A DNA stretch of 64,000 bases, taken from the NCBI RefSeq assembly GCF_030518795.1, contig NZ_CP130427.1:5146001-5210000 (forward strand), read 5' to 3'. This document shows positions 23,029 through 31,796 of the stretch, in pieces. Positions within the stretch are counted from its first letter, which is position 1; each line of letters opens with the position of its first letter. The translations under genes and the position numbers were made by a program. The DNA comes from Micromonospora sp. NBRC 110009. GTDB taxonomy: Bacteria; Actinomycetota; Actinomycetes; Mycobacteriales; Micromonosporaceae. The notes under the pieces are model-generated. The model was not told where the DNA came from and searched no databases. It was given only the letters and a program-made list of their open reading frames with translations.

Positions 23029-25065
23029 TCACCACGGGGACGGCGCCGGCGGCGGCACCACCGGCGGCCGGTCGTCGCAGGTGATGGTGTTCGGCAACAG
23101 CCAGGGGGCGAGCCACCCGCCGTCGTTGCCGCCGAGATCGGTGAGGGTGAACTCGGAGCCGGCCGGGGTGAAGTGGAACGAGCCGCAGTTGTTCACCCCG
23201 ACCGCGCCGACGTTGCGCGCGTCGACGTCGGCGAAGGACGCCGAGCCCGCGGTGCGGGCGCTCACCACCGAGGTGCCGGTTCCGTCGACCCGGACGTCGC
23301 GGAAGTGCACGTTGCTGATCGAGACCGCGTCCTTCACCGGCCAGTCGCTGACCAGCATGATCGCGTTGTAGGTGCTGTCCAGGAAGGCGTCGCCGACGAC
23401 CTGGATGTCGGCGTCGATGCTGCGGTCCAGCGCGTAGAACCAGATCGCGCCCAGGCCGATGTTCCAGTTCAGCTCGAAGCTGCCGGCGCGGACGGTGGTG
23501 TTGTCCGTGATCCAGAGGTGTCCGGAGAACGGCTCGGCGCCGAACCGGGAGCCGACCTGAATGGCGCTGCCCTCGCGTACCGGGTCGGCGACCAGGTTGT
23601 GCGAGATCGTGTTGTCGGTCCCGCCGTACAGGGCGATGCCGTTGGCCAGGACCGGCGACTGCACGGTGTTGTGGTCGAAGGTGTTGTGCGCGTTGCCGGT
23701 CCGCTCCGACCACATGGCCAGGCCGTCGTCGCCGGTGCTCCGCACGAAGGTGTGCGAGACGGAGGAGTCGGTGACGCCGGTGTGGAAGTTGACGCCGTCG
23801 GCGATCTGGTCGGCGATGACGGTGTTGGTGACCCGCAGGTCGGTCATCGGGCCGTCGAACCACATCCCCACCTTCGTGTGGTGCAGGTAGAGGCCGTCGA
23901 TGGTGGAGTGGTTCAGCGCCCCGCCGACGGCGTTGACCTGGTCGGTGTCGACCCGCTCGCGGACGTCGCCCTCGATCGCGAAGCCGGAGAGGTGGACGTT
24001 GCTGCTGCCGCCGTCGGCGGCGTCCCGGCCGTAGAAGCCGACACCGGTGTGCACCGAGCCGTCGGGGGCGGGCGTGTCCAGGGTGACCTCGCGGCCCTTG
24101 ACGAGGGTGTACCAGCTGCCGGCGCCCGTGATGGTGACGTCGTCCACGATGATGTGCCGGTTCACCTGGTAGGTGCCGGGCGGCAGGTAGAGCGTGCGGT
24201 GCGCCCGGCGGGCGTACGCGACGGCCCGGTCGAACGCGTCGGCCGACTCCCGTCGCCCGGTCGGATCGGCGCCGAAGGCCAGCACGTTCACCGCGCCGGG
24301 CACCACCCGGGGCGGGCCGACGAGCTGTGAGTCCAGCAGGTCGATGACCGTCCAGGCGGCGGCATCGCGCGGGGCGGTCAGCCGGACCGCCTCGCCGGCC
24401 CGGTAGGTGCGGCCCAGCAGCAAACGCTGTTCGTCATAGAAGTGGTGCGGCCGGAACGGCTTGGCGACGGTGGGCGGCGGGGTCGTGGCGGCCGGCACGC
24501 AGGAGCATTCGGTGATCCACCAGTCGGGGTGGAGCAGCTCGGCGTCGGGGTCGTTGGAGAACGGGTACTGGTTGTAGAGCCACGCGTACTGCGAGGTGAG
24601 GGTCATGGTCCGGGTCGGTCCGTGGCCGACGGTGACGCTCAGCGGCGCGGTGCTGCCGCCGCCGTCCGGGGCGTCGGGGATGCTGTAGCGGACGGTGATC
24701 GCGTTGGCCGCCGCCGGGAGGGTGAACTCGACGTACTGGCCGGGGGCGAGTCGGACCGCCCGGCGGCCGGAGGCTTCACCGGCGAGGGTGTAGGCGGCGC
24801 GGTCCGGACCGATGACGGTGCCGGTGGTCCGCGCGTGCTCGGCCTCCTGCTCGATGAAGTCCACGGCGGCGCCGCGCCCGGCGACCAGCACCGGATCGAG
24901 TGCGGCCCGGGTCACCACGGGGGCCGGGCCGGTCGGGGCCCGGCCCGCCGCGGCGGCACTCCCGGCCGGCACGGCGAGGGCGACGGCGGTGACCGTCGCG
25001 ATGATCCTGGCGATCGGCACGTGCGGGCGCAGGCCAGCCGCGCCGTCGTCCACGCTCCGCTGCAT
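23029..25065 (-). CDS. Secreted beta-helix glycosidase, GH87 alpha-1,3-glucanase-like
   Basis: 678 residues. A signal peptide (IIATVTAVALAVPAGSAAAA, ending near residue 40) exports it. Residues 55-180 form a CBM35-like beta-sandwich (DFIEQEAEHARTTGTVIG, QYVEFTLPAAANAI). From about residue 255 comes a pectate-lyase-like right-handed beta-helix: VNVLAFGADPTGRRESADAF, TLYLPPGTYQVNRHI, then repeated HNTV/SHNLV rungs. STGDDGLAMWSER carries a double Asp at the place where GH87 alpha-1,3-glucanases/mycodextranases have catalytic acids. This assignment rests on recalled family features; other GH28-related activities are possible. ATG 25065 has GAGTGGGTAG upstream. Divergent from the LacI gene that probably regulates it. 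Confidence 0.62.
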   Translation of the reverse strand: MQRSVDDGAAGLRPHVPIARIIATVTAVALAVPAGSAAAAGRAPTGPAPVVTRAALDPVLVAGRGAAVDFIEQEAEHARTTGTVIGPDRAAYTLAGEASGRRAVRLAPGQYVEFTLPAAANAITVRYSIPDAPDGGGSTAPLSVTVGHGPTRTMTLTSQYAWLYNQYPFSNDPDAELLHPDWWITECSCVPAATTPPPTVAKPFRPHHFYDEQRLLLGRTYRAGEAVRLTAPRDAAAWTVIDLLDSQLVGPPRVVPGAVNVLAFGADPTGRRESADAFDRAVAYARRAHRTLYLPPGTYQVNRHIIVDDVTITGAGSWYTLVKGREVTLDTPAPDGSVHTGVGFYGRDAADGGSSNVHLSGFAIEGDVRERVDTDQVNAVGGALNHSTIDGLYLHHTKVGMWFDGPMTDLRVTNTVIADQIADGVNFHTGVTDSSVSHTFVRSTGDDGLAMWSERTGNAHNTFDHNTVQSPVLANGIALYGGTDNTISHNLVADPVREGSAIQVGSRFGAEPFSGHLWITDNTTVRAGSFELNWNIGLGAIWFYALDRSIDADIQVVGDAFLDSTYNAIMLVSDWPVKDAVSISNVHFRDVRVDGTGTSVVSARTAGSASFADVDARNVGAVGVNNCGSFHFTPAGSEFTLTDLGGNDGGWLAPWLLPNTITCDDRPPVVPPPAPSPW

Positions 25066-25171
25066 CGGACTACCCACTCTCTGGGGGACGGGGGGAGGCG
25101 GTGGTGGTGTCGGCGCGGCTGGAGGGGCCCGCCGGAGACCCGGGACGTCGCACTGGCTCCCGGGGTCCCTC

Positions 25172-25202
25172 ATGTTATTCCCGTCACTTGTCGGCATTCA
25201 AG
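25172..25202 (-). promoter_or_regulatory. Promoter and operator candidate for the GH87-like gene
   Basis: Read leftward: TTGAAT (25201-25196), 18 bases, TAACAT (25177-25172), a good promoter. The inverted repeat CTTG (25187-25190) / CAAG (25199-25202) overlaps the -35 box, so a LacI-type repressor bound here would block transcription. Confidence 0.5.
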
Positions 25203-25305
25203 CTGCTGTCTGTCCGAATCTTGCAGGCGCGCGGCGCGGCCCGCCGCGCGGTGGGCCTGCCGGCCGCCGCCCTCACCACCCCGAACCGAGCAGGTGGCGG
25301 TTCAT

Positions 25306-25317
25306 TTCTTACAAGAA
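25306..25317. promoter_or_regulatory. LacI operator candidate upstream of the regulator gene
   Basis: TTCTTACAAGAA is a 5-2-5 palindrome 21 bases before the lacI-type start, suited to autorepression. Its CTT...AAG core recurs at 25187-25202 and at 26525-26534. Confidence 0.5.
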
Positions 25318-25337
25318 GGCGACGTACGATTGCGGGC

Positions 25338-26339
25338 GTGACGAAGCGGCTGACCGAGGTGGCCCGTAAGGCGGGCGTCAGTGAGGCGACCGTGAGCCGG
25401 GTGCTCAACGGGCGCGGCGGCGTGTCCGAGGCCACCCGGACGGCCGTGCTGACCGCGCTCGACGTGCTCGGCTACGAGCGCCCGACCAAGCTGCGGGGCG
25501 AGCGGGCCCGGCTGGTCGGCCTCGTCCTGCCGGAGCTGCAGAACCCGATCTTCCCGGCGCTCGCCGAGGTGGTGACCGGCTCCCTCGCGCAACGGGGGTT
25601 CACCCCCGCGCTCTGCGCCCGCACCATCGGCGGCGTGCCGGAGTCCGACTACGTCGAGATGCTCCTCGACCACCAGGTCTCCGGCGTCATCTTCGCCGGC
25701 GGGTCGTACGCCCTCGCCGACGCCTCCCACGAGCACTACCGCCGGCTCACCGACCGGGGGCTGCCCGTGGTGCTGGTCAACGCCGGTGTGGACGAGCTCG
25801 GCTTCCCCCGGGTGTCCACCGACGACGCGGTCGCCGTCGAGCAGGCGTACGGGCACCTGCGCTCGCTCGGGCACGAGCGGATCGGGCTGGTGCTCGGCCC
25901 GGAGGGGCACGTGCCGTCCCGGCGCAAGCTGGACGCCATGGTCCGGGCCGCGGGCTGGGCCGACGACCGGGACCACGTGGAGCGCTCCAGCTTCTCCATG
26001 GAAGGGGCGCGGGTCGCCGCGACCAAACTGGTCGAGCGTGGCGTGACCGGCATCATCTGCGCCAGCGACGTGCTGGCCCTCGGCACCATCCGGGCCGCCC
26101 GGCGGTTGGGTCGTGCCGTGCCCACCGACGTGTCGGTGGTGGGCTTCGACGACTCCGTGTTCATGACCTGCACCGACCCGCCGTTGACCACCGTGCGGCA
26201 GCCGATCGAGACGATGGGGCAGGCCGCGGTGGACCTGCTGGTCACCCAGATCGAGGGGGCCGGCGTGCTGCACGACGAGTTGCTGTTCGAGCCCGAACTG
26301 GTGGTACGCGGTTCCACCGCGCCGGCCCCCGGCCGCTGA
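25338..26339 (+). CDS. LacI-family transcriptional regulator
   Basis: 333 residues. The helix-turn-helix is classical: LTEVARKAGVSEATVSRVLN at residues 5-24, followed by the hinge helix region (TKLRGERARLVGLVLPELQN). The periplasmic-binding-protein-like core follows (NPIFPALAEVVTGSL, SGVIFAGGSY, ICASDVLALGTIRAARRLG, VGFDDSVFMTCTDPPLTTVR), which would bind a sugar. GTG 25338 is the start; the open frame upstream has no ribosome site. It lies between the divergent GH87-like gene and the ABC-importer operon and is the natural regulator of both. Confidence 0.94.
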   Translation: MTKRLTEVARKAGVSEATVSRVLNGRGGVSEATRTAVLTALDVLGYERPTKLRGERARLVGLVLPELQNPIFPALAEVVTGSLAQRGFTPALCARTIGGVPESDYVEMLLDHQVSGVIFAGGSYALADASHEHYRRLTDRGLPVVLVNAGVDELGFPRVSTDDAVAVEQAYGHLRSLGHERIGLVLGPEGHVPSRRKLDAMVRAAGWADDRDHVERSSFSMEGARVAATKLVERGVTGIICASDVLALGTIRAARRLGRAVPTDVSVVGFDDSVFMTCTDPPLTTVRQPIETMGQAAVDLLVTQIEGAGVLHDELLFEPELVVRGSTAPAPGR

Positions 26340-26391
26340 CCGGGGTCACCTCGGCCAGCCACGGGCCGCCTTTCCTGCTGACGACTGCTCC

Positions 26392-26422
26392 GGCCGTCGA
26401 CCGCTGCGCGCGGTCGGCGGCC
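26392..26422 (+). terminator. Terminator of the LacI-family gene
   Basis: GGCCGTCGACCGC / GCGGTCGGCGGCC, a 13-bp stem with one mismatch and a TGCGC loop, followed by TTCTGT, 53 bases after the stop codon. Confidence 0.7.
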
Positions 26423-26525
26423 TTCTGTCGTGGCCCCTCCGCCGAGCGGTACCGGCATGTGGGCGGTCCTGCCTGTCGTGAAGTGCCGTTGAAAAGTCGT
26501 GTACTTTCACAATCCGATCGACATC

Positions 26526-26554
26526 TTGCTGAAGCCGGTACGCCTCGTTACAGT
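26526..26554 (+). promoter_or_regulatory. Promoter of the ABC-importer operon
   Basis: TTGCTG (26526-26531), 17 bases, TACAGT (26549-26554). The -35 box is embedded in CTTGCTGAAG, which resembles the CTT...AAG cores of the LacI-region palindromes. Confidence 0.5.
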
Positions 26555-26700
26555 GGCCCCACTCACACCTGACTCGCGGCGTAGTTGGCGGCACAGGTGG
26601 CACGGCGGATACCGATCAGCAGCAGCGCATTCCCTGCGGTGACCCCTCACCGCAGCTCGGCGCTGGCCATGGAGACACCCGTTCCCGAAGGGATGGACAG

Positions 26701-28080
26701 ATGTCCGTACCGCAGTACCGGAAGGCTGCGGCGCTAGCGCTCGTGGCCGGCCTGGGGCTCAGCCTTGCGGCCTGCTCCACGAAGAGTGACGACGCGGCGA
26801 ACGATGCCAACGGCAAGGTCACGATCACCGTCGACTGCCAGCCGGTCGGCTCCCAGAAAGAGCTGTTGAAGAACTGGAACGACGATGTGGCCGAGTTCCA
26901 GCGGCAGAACCCGAAGATCGTCATCAAGAGCGTCAGCGTCGGCGAGCAGTGCAACAACCCGCCGGACTTCACCGCTCGGCTCGCCGGCGGCACCGTGACC
27001 GACGTGTTCTACGGGTACATGACCGATCTCCAGCAGGTGCTCGACTCCGGTCAGGCGATGGACATCACCCAGTTCGCCAACAAGGACACGATCCCGACCT
27101 GGGACAGTGTCGACCCGGCACTCAAGGAGGTCTTCAGCGACGGCGGCAAGCTCTACGCGGTACCCGTGAAGAACTACTCGATGGGCCTGGTCTACAACAA
27201 GGTCCTGTTCCAGCAGGCGGGGCTCGACGTGAACAACCCGCCGAAGACCTGGGCCGAGGTCCGGGCCGCCGCCAAGAAGATCTCCGCGCTCGGCAACGGC
27301 ATCGCCGGCTACTCGGAGTACAGCGCCGGCAACACCGGGGGCTGGCACTTCACCTCCCTGCTCTACTCGCAGGGCGGGCAGATGCTGAGCGCCGACGGCA
27401 AGAAGGCCGACTTCAACAACGCGATGGGCAAGCAGGTCCTGCAGAACCTGAAGGACATGCGCTACGGCGACAACAGCATGGGCTCCCGCCAGCTGCTGCA
27501 ATGGGGCGACCTGCTGACCAACGCCGGCGCGGGCAAGGTCGGCATGTTCATCGGCGCGCCGGATGCCACCCAGGCGATCGTCAGCCAGTTCCAGGGCAAG
27601 TTCCAGGACTGGGCGATGGGCCCGCTGCCCGGCCAGGACGGGGCGGCGAAGGGGACGCTCGGTGGTGGCGAGGGTTACTTCTTCAAGAAGGGCCTCACCC
27701 CCGAGCAGGTGAAGGCCGGCCTGAAGTGGATCGCCTACCAGAAGCTGACGCCGGGCAAGGGCCAGTTCGACTACGTCCGGGCCAAGCCGCAGAACTACCC
27801 GGTGGGCCTGCCCCAGCCGCTGCTCTTCGCCAACGGCAGCGCCGCGCAGAAGCAGGAGCTCGAGCTGCGCAAGGCGAACGCCAACGTCGACACCGCGAAC
27901 TTCGCAATCTTCGAGGCGAACCCGGTCCCGATCAAGGGCGAGCCGCGCAACGCGCAGGCGATCTACGCGGTGCTCGACGCCGCGATGTCCGCGGTGCTGA
28001 CCAACCCGAACGCGAACATCGACGCCCTGCTCAAGACGGCTGAAGACAAGGTCAACCAGCTCCTGGCCGCCGGGAGCTGA
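26701..28080 (+). CDS. ABC sugar-importer substrate-binding lipoprotein
   Basis: 459 residues. The signal sequence ends in the lipobox LSLAAC near residue 22 (AALALVAGLGLSLAACSTKS), so the protein is anchored outside the membrane. The body is a cluster-1 (CUT1) solute-binding protein: VTITVDCQPVGSQKELLKNW, GTVTDVFYGYMTDL, YAVPVKNYSMGLVYNKVLFQ. It would capture an oligosaccharide and deliver it to the two permeases that follow; no ATPase gene is in the operon, as usual when a shared MsiK-type ATPase is used. ATG with AGGGATGGACAG upstream. Ligand inferred from neighbours: an alpha-glucooligosaccharide. Confidence 0.93.
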   Translation: MSVPQYRKAAALALVAGLGLSLAACSTKSDDAANDANGKVTITVDCQPVGSQKELLKNWNDDVAEFQRQNPKIVIKSVSVGEQCNNPPDFTARLAGGTVTDVFYGYMTDLQQVLDSGQAMDITQFANKDTIPTWDSVDPALKEVFSDGGKLYAVPVKNYSMGLVYNKVLFQQAGLDVNNPPKTWAEVRAAAKKISALGNGIAGYSEYSAGNTGGWHFTSLLYSQGGQMLSADGKKADFNNAMGKQVLQNLKDMRYGDNSMGSRQLLQWGDLLTNAGAGKVGMFIGAPDATQAIVSQFQGKFQDWAMGPLPGQDGAAKGTLGGGEGYFFKKGLTPEQVKAGLKWIAYQKLTPGKGQFDYVRAKPQNYPVGLPQPLLFANGSAAQKQELELRKANANVDTANFAIFEANPVPIKGEPRNAQAIYAVLDAAMSAVLTNPNANIDALLKTAEDKVNQLLAAGS

Positions 28081-28089
28081 GCCGCCGAT

Positions 28090-28119
28090 GGGTGGGGGCC
28101 GGCGCTCCGGTCCCCACCC
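28090..28119 (+). other. Intercistronic hairpin between binding protein and permeases
   Basis: GGGTGGGG-G-CCGG / CCGG-T-CCCCACCC with a CGCT loop gives a 13-bp stem including one G-T pair. It sits ten bases after the binding-protein stop and 45 bases before the permease start. Such hairpins commonly stabilise the upstream mRNA or attenuate readthrough, giving excess binding protein over permease. Confidence 0.6.
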
Positions 28120-28163
28120 GCCGGCCCCGCACCGTCCGGTCACCGACTTCCGCAGGAGTTGCC

Positions 28164-29120
28164 TTGGCGATCACCGCCGTCCCGGGTGCCACCAGACAAC
28201 CCGGCCGCCGCCCCGCACCGCCCTACCCGCCGCGCCGGCGTACGAGCCTCGGCCGCAAGGTACGGGACAACCTCACCGGGCACGCGTTTCTGTTCGGCGC
28301 GGTGCTCTGCTTCGCCGTCTTCTCCTGGTATCCGATGATCCGGGGCATCGTCATGAGCTTCCAGCGCACCCGGCGGGGCGAGACCACCTGGGTCGGCTGG
28401 GACAACTACCTGCGCATCATCGACGAGCCCAGCTTCTGGAGCGCCTGGAAGAACACGTTCTACTTCACGGTTCTCGCGCTCGTCCTCGGGTACGCGGTGC
28501 CATTCTTCGTGGCGATCCTGCTCAACGAGTTCCGCCACGCCAAGGGGTACCTGCGCATCCTGGTCTACCTGCCGGTGATGCTGCCGCCGGCGTCGGCGCT
28601 CTTCCTCTTCAAGTTCTACGCGTACGACCCCAGCGACGCGGGACTCTTCAACGCGATCCTCAAGGCCCTGCACCTGCCGACGTCGGAGTGGATGCAGTCC
28701 CCCGGGATGACGATGCCGGCGATGGTGCTCGCGTCGACCTGGATGAACATGGGCAGCGCGGTACTCGTCTACCTGGCGGCGCTGCAGAACATCCCCGGCG
28801 AACTCTACGAGGCGGCCGAGCTCGACGGCGCCGGAATCTGGCGGCGGATCGTCAACGTGACCATCCCGCAGACCCGGCTGATCCTCGCGCTCCTGGCGAT
28901 GCTGCAGATCGTGGCCACGATGCAGCTCTTCATCGAACCACTGATCCTCGCCAACGGTGCGGGCGCGGAGGATTCCGCGACCTCGGTGGCCTACCTGATC
29001 TACCAGCACGGGTTCTTCCAGAACGACCTCAACGGCGCGGCGGCGCTCGGCGTGATCATGCTGGTGGTGCTGGCCGGCTTCTCCGCCGTCTACGTGCGGC
29101 TGACCGCGAAACAGGACTAG
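28164..29120 (+). CDS. ABC sugar-importer permease 1 (MalF-like)
   Basis: 318 residues from a TTG start at 28164, chosen because AGGAG lies five bases upstream; a start at 28092 would fall in the hairpin region without a ribosome site. After an Arg/Pro-rich cytoplasmic leader come six membrane helices (HAFLFGAVLCFAVFSWYP onward). The cytoplasmic EAA loop that contacts the ATPase is ELYEAAELDGAGIWRRIVNV. Typical of the first CUT1 permease. It forms the transmembrane channel with the protein encoded at 29133. Confidence 0.92.
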   Translation: MAITAVPGATRQPGRRPAPPYPPRRRTSLGRKVRDNLTGHAFLFGAVLCFAVFSWYPMIRGIVMSFQRTRRGETTWVGWDNYLRIIDEPSFWSAWKNTFYFTVLALVLGYAVPFFVAILLNEFRHAKGYLRILVYLPVMLPPASALFLFKFYAYDPSDAGLFNAILKALHLPTSEWMQSPGMTMPAMVLASTWMNMGSAVLVYLAALQNIPGELYEAAELDGAGIWRRIVNVTIPQTRLILALLAMLQIVATMQLFIEPLILANGAGAEDSATSVAYLIYQHGFFQNDLNGAAALGVIMLVVLAGFSAVYVRLTAKQD

Positions 29121-29132
29121 GACGGACGACCC

Positions 29133-30020
29133 ATGGCGCAGGATTCCGGCACCCGGACGCTGATCTCCCATGCCCAGCTCAGGCGGGGGCGGGGCAGGGT
29201 CGTCTACTGGGCGTTGCTCACCGCCGTCGTGCTGGTGTTCACGCTCGTCTTCCTCGGGCCGCTCTACTGGATGGTCACCGGCGCGCTCAAGTCGGGGCAG
29301 GAGATCGCGCAGACCCCGCCGTCGCTGTACCCGAAGGACCCGCAGCCGCAGAACTACGTCGACGCGTGGACCAACCTGGACCTCGCCAAGCTGCTCTTCA
29401 ACACGTTCTACTACGCGACCGGCGCGGTGCTGTTCCAGCTCGTCCTCGACACCGCCGCGGCGTATGCCTTGTCGAAGCTCCGACCGGTCTTCGGCAACGT
29501 GATCCTCGGCATGATGCTGGCGACGCTGATGATCCCGGCGATGGTCCTCATCGTCCCGCAGTACGTGACCGTGATCGACCTGCCGATCCTGCACCTCAAC
29601 CTACTCGACTCGCCGTTCGCGATCTGGCTGCCCCTGGTCGCGAACGCGTTCAACATCTTCCTGCTGAAGCGGTTCTTCGACTCGATCCCGGAGGACCTGA
29701 TGTCGGCGGCCCTCATGGACGGCGCGACGCCGCTACGCACGCTCTGGTCGATCATCCTGCCGATGTCGCGCCCCATCCTCGGCGTGGTCTCGATCTTCGC
29801 CGTGACCGCGGTCTGGAAGGACTTCCTCTGGCCGAAGCTGGTCATGCCCTCGCCCGAGACCCGGACGGTCAGCGTCGGAATCTACGCCTTCTCCGGTGGC
29901 ACGCCGATGAACGTGGTGATCGCCGCCTCGGTGATCGCCGCGATCCCGACCGTCATCATCTTCCTGATCTTCCAGCGGAACATCATGTCCGGCCTGACCA
30001 CGGGCAGCCTCAAGGGATAG
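29133..30020 (+). CDS. ABC sugar-importer permease 2 (MalG-like)
   Basis: 295 residues, six membrane helices. GPLYWMVTGALKSGQEIAQT is the typical first periplasmic segment of MalG-like permeases; the EAA loop reads DLMSAALMDGATPLRTLWSI near residue 195. The C-terminus FLIFQRNIMSGLTTGSLKG is the family ending. It starts 12 bases after permease 1, with GGACG upstream, and is followed after 113 bases by the alpha-glucosidase gene in the same direction. Confidence 0.93.
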   Translation: MAQDSGTRTLISHAQLRRGRGRVVYWALLTAVVLVFTLVFLGPLYWMVTGALKSGQEIAQTPPSLYPKDPQPQNYVDAWTNLDLAKLLFNTFYYATGAVLFQLVLDTAAAYALSKLRPVFGNVILGMMLATLMIPAMVLIVPQYVTVIDLPILHLNLLDSPFAIWLPLVANAFNIFLLKRFFDSIPEDLMSAALMDGATPLRTLWSIILPMSRPILGVVSIFAVTAVWKDFLWPKLVMPSPETRTVSVGIYAFSGGTPMNVVIAASVIAAIPTVIIFLIFQRNIMSGLTTGSLKG

Positions 30021-30133
30021 CCGCCGCGCCGGCACCCCATCAGCGAAACCTCCCGCGGCGAACGACGACCGTTCGCCCGACACATTCAGGTCCGGCGAAC
30101 CCGCCGACGTACCGACGCAGAAAGCAGGTGCTC

Positions 30134-31756
30134 GTGTCCACAGGAGACAGCGGTCCGTGGTGGCGTGGCGCGGTGATCTACCAGGTGTACCCGCGGAGCT
30201 TCGCCGACGGCAACGGCGACGGCATCGGCGACATCGCCGGCGTCCGGTCCCGGCTGAACCACCTCTCCGCACTCGGCGTCGACGCGATCTGGTTCAGCCC
30301 CTGGTACCCGTCCCCGATGGCCGACGCCGGCTACGACGTGGCCGACTACCGCGACATCGACCCGGTCTTCGGCACCCTGGCCGAGGCGGAGGCGCTGATC
30401 GCGGAGGCACACGCCCTCGGCATCCGGACCATCGTCGACGTGGTGCCGAACCACTGCTCCGACGCGCACCCCTGGTTCCGGGCGGCGCTCGCCGGCGGCC
30501 CGGACGCGCCCGAGCGGGAGCTCTTCTGGTTCCGCCCCGGCCGCGGCCCCGACGGCGACCAGCGGCCCACCGACTGGGTCGGCGAGTTCGGCGGCCCGAC
30601 CTGGACCCGGACCACCAACCCGGACGGCACCCCCGGCGACTGGTACCTGCACCTGTTCGCCCCCGAGCAGCCGGACCTCAACTGGGACCACCCACGGGTG
30701 CGGGCCGAGTTCGAGGACATCCTGCGGTTCTGGTTCGACCGGGGAGTGGACGGCATCCGGATCGACTCGGCCGGGCTGCTGGTCAAGGACGGGACGCTGC
30801 CGGAGACCCGGCCGGGCCAGCCGCACCCGTTCCGCGACCTCGACGGGGTGCACGAGATCTACCGCGACTGGCGGCGGGTCGCCGACGAGTACCCCGGCGA
30901 CCGGGCCCTGATCGGTGAGGTGTGGCTGCCGGACCGGCAGCGGTTCGCCAACTACCTGCGCCCGGACGAGCTGCACGCGGCGTTCAACTTCGACTTCCTC
31001 GGCTGCGCCTGGGACGCCACCGCGCTGCGCGAGAGCATCGACGGGACGCTCAGCGCGCACGCGCCGGTCGGCGCGCCGGCCACCTGGGTGCTCTCCAACC
31101 ACGACGTCACCCGGCACGTCACCCGCTACGGCCGGGCGGACACCACGTTCAGCTTCGCCGCGAAGCGCGAGGGGATCTCCACGGACCTGGAGCTGGGCGC
31201 CCGTCGGGCCCGGGCCGCGGCGCTGCTCTCCCTCGCGCTGCCCGGCGCGGCATACGTCTACCAGGGTGAGGAGCTGGGCCTCTGGGAGGTCGAGGACATC
31301 CCGCACGAACTGCGCCAGGACCCGATGTGGGAACGCTCGGGACGGGTCGACCCCGGCCGGGACGGCTGCCGGGTGCCGCTGCCCTGGACCGGGGACGCGC
31401 CGCCGTTCGGGTTCAGCCCGGACGCGGCGGCGGCCACGCCCTGGCTGCCCCAGCCGGCCGACTGGAAGGACCGCACGGTCCGGGCGCAGACCGGTGACCC
31501 GCACTCGATGCTGGAGCTCTACCGGGCGGCCATCGCGCTGCGCCGGAGCGAGCCGGCTCTCGGTGACGGCACCCTGACCTGGCTGCCGGCCCCTGACCGG
31601 GTGCTCGCCTTCCGCCGCGAGCCCGGCTTCGCCTGCCTGGTCAACCTCTCCGACGCGGCGGTGCCGCTGCCCGAGCACGACCGGCTGCTGCTGGCCAGCG
31701 CGCCCGTCGACGACCTGCTTCCGCCGGACACCGCCGTCTGGCTGCGTACCCGCTGA
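30134..31756 (+). CDS. GH13 alpha-glucosidase (oligo-1,6/alpha-glucosidase type)
   Basis: 540 residues, no signal peptide, so it acts on imported sugar in the cytoplasm. The GH13 barrel starts WWRGAVIYQVYPRSFADGNG. Catalytic residues are all present: nucleophile Asp211 (GIRIDSA), acid/base Glu262 (LIGEVWLPD), transition-state Asp324 (SNHDVTRH). VVPNHCSDAHPWF is conserved region I. GTG 30134 was chosen for AGCAGG five bases upstream; GTG 30128 is close behind. It probably completes the importer operon. Linkage preference cannot be read directly; oligosaccharides freed by the GH87-like enzyme are a likely substrate. Confidence 0.93.
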   Translation: MSTGDSGPWWRGAVIYQVYPRSFADGNGDGIGDIAGVRSRLNHLSALGVDAIWFSPWYPSPMADAGYDVADYRDIDPVFGTLAEAEALIAEAHALGIRTIVDVVPNHCSDAHPWFRAALAGGPDAPERELFWFRPGRGPDGDQRPTDWVGEFGGPTWTRTTNPDGTPGDWYLHLFAPEQPDLNWDHPRVRAEFEDILRFWFDRGVDGIRIDSAGLLVKDGTLPETRPGQPHPFRDLDGVHEIYRDWRRVADEYPGDRALIGEVWLPDRQRFANYLRPDELHAAFNFDFLGCAWDATALRESIDGTLSAHAPVGAPATWVLSNHDVTRHVTRYGRADTTFSFAAKREGISTDLELGARRARAAALLSLALPGAAYVYQGEELGLWEVEDIPHELRQDPMWERSGRVDPGRDGCRVPLPWTGDAPPFGFSPDAAAATPWLPQPADWKDRTVRAQTGDPHSMLELYRAAIALRRSEPALGDGTLTWLPAPDRVLAFRREPGFACLVNLSDAAVPLPEHDRLLLASAPVDDLLPPDTAVWLRTR

Positions 31757-31764
31757 TCCGTCGC

Positions 31765-31796
31765 GGTGCCGGCGGCCCGTCGCGGCCGCCGGCACC
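31765..31796 (+). terminator. Terminator after the alpha-glucosidase gene
   Basis: Perfect 13-bp stem GGTGCCGGCGGCC / GGCCGCCGGCACC with a six-base loop, eight bases after the stop. It separates the sugar operon from the Tc toxin locus. Confidence 0.82.

Larger units (their letters stand above)
26340..26700. other. Intergenic region before the ABC sugar-importer operon
   Basis: This 361-base region has, in order: a factor-independent terminator of the LacI gene (26392-26422, 13-bp stem with one mismatch), an inverted repeat TGAAAAGT/ACTTTCA (26490-26497/26503-26509), and a promoter (26526-26554). The last 146 bases are an untranslated leader with no convincing ORF; the AAGGGATGGACAG just before 26701 is the ribosome site. 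Confidence 0.6.
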
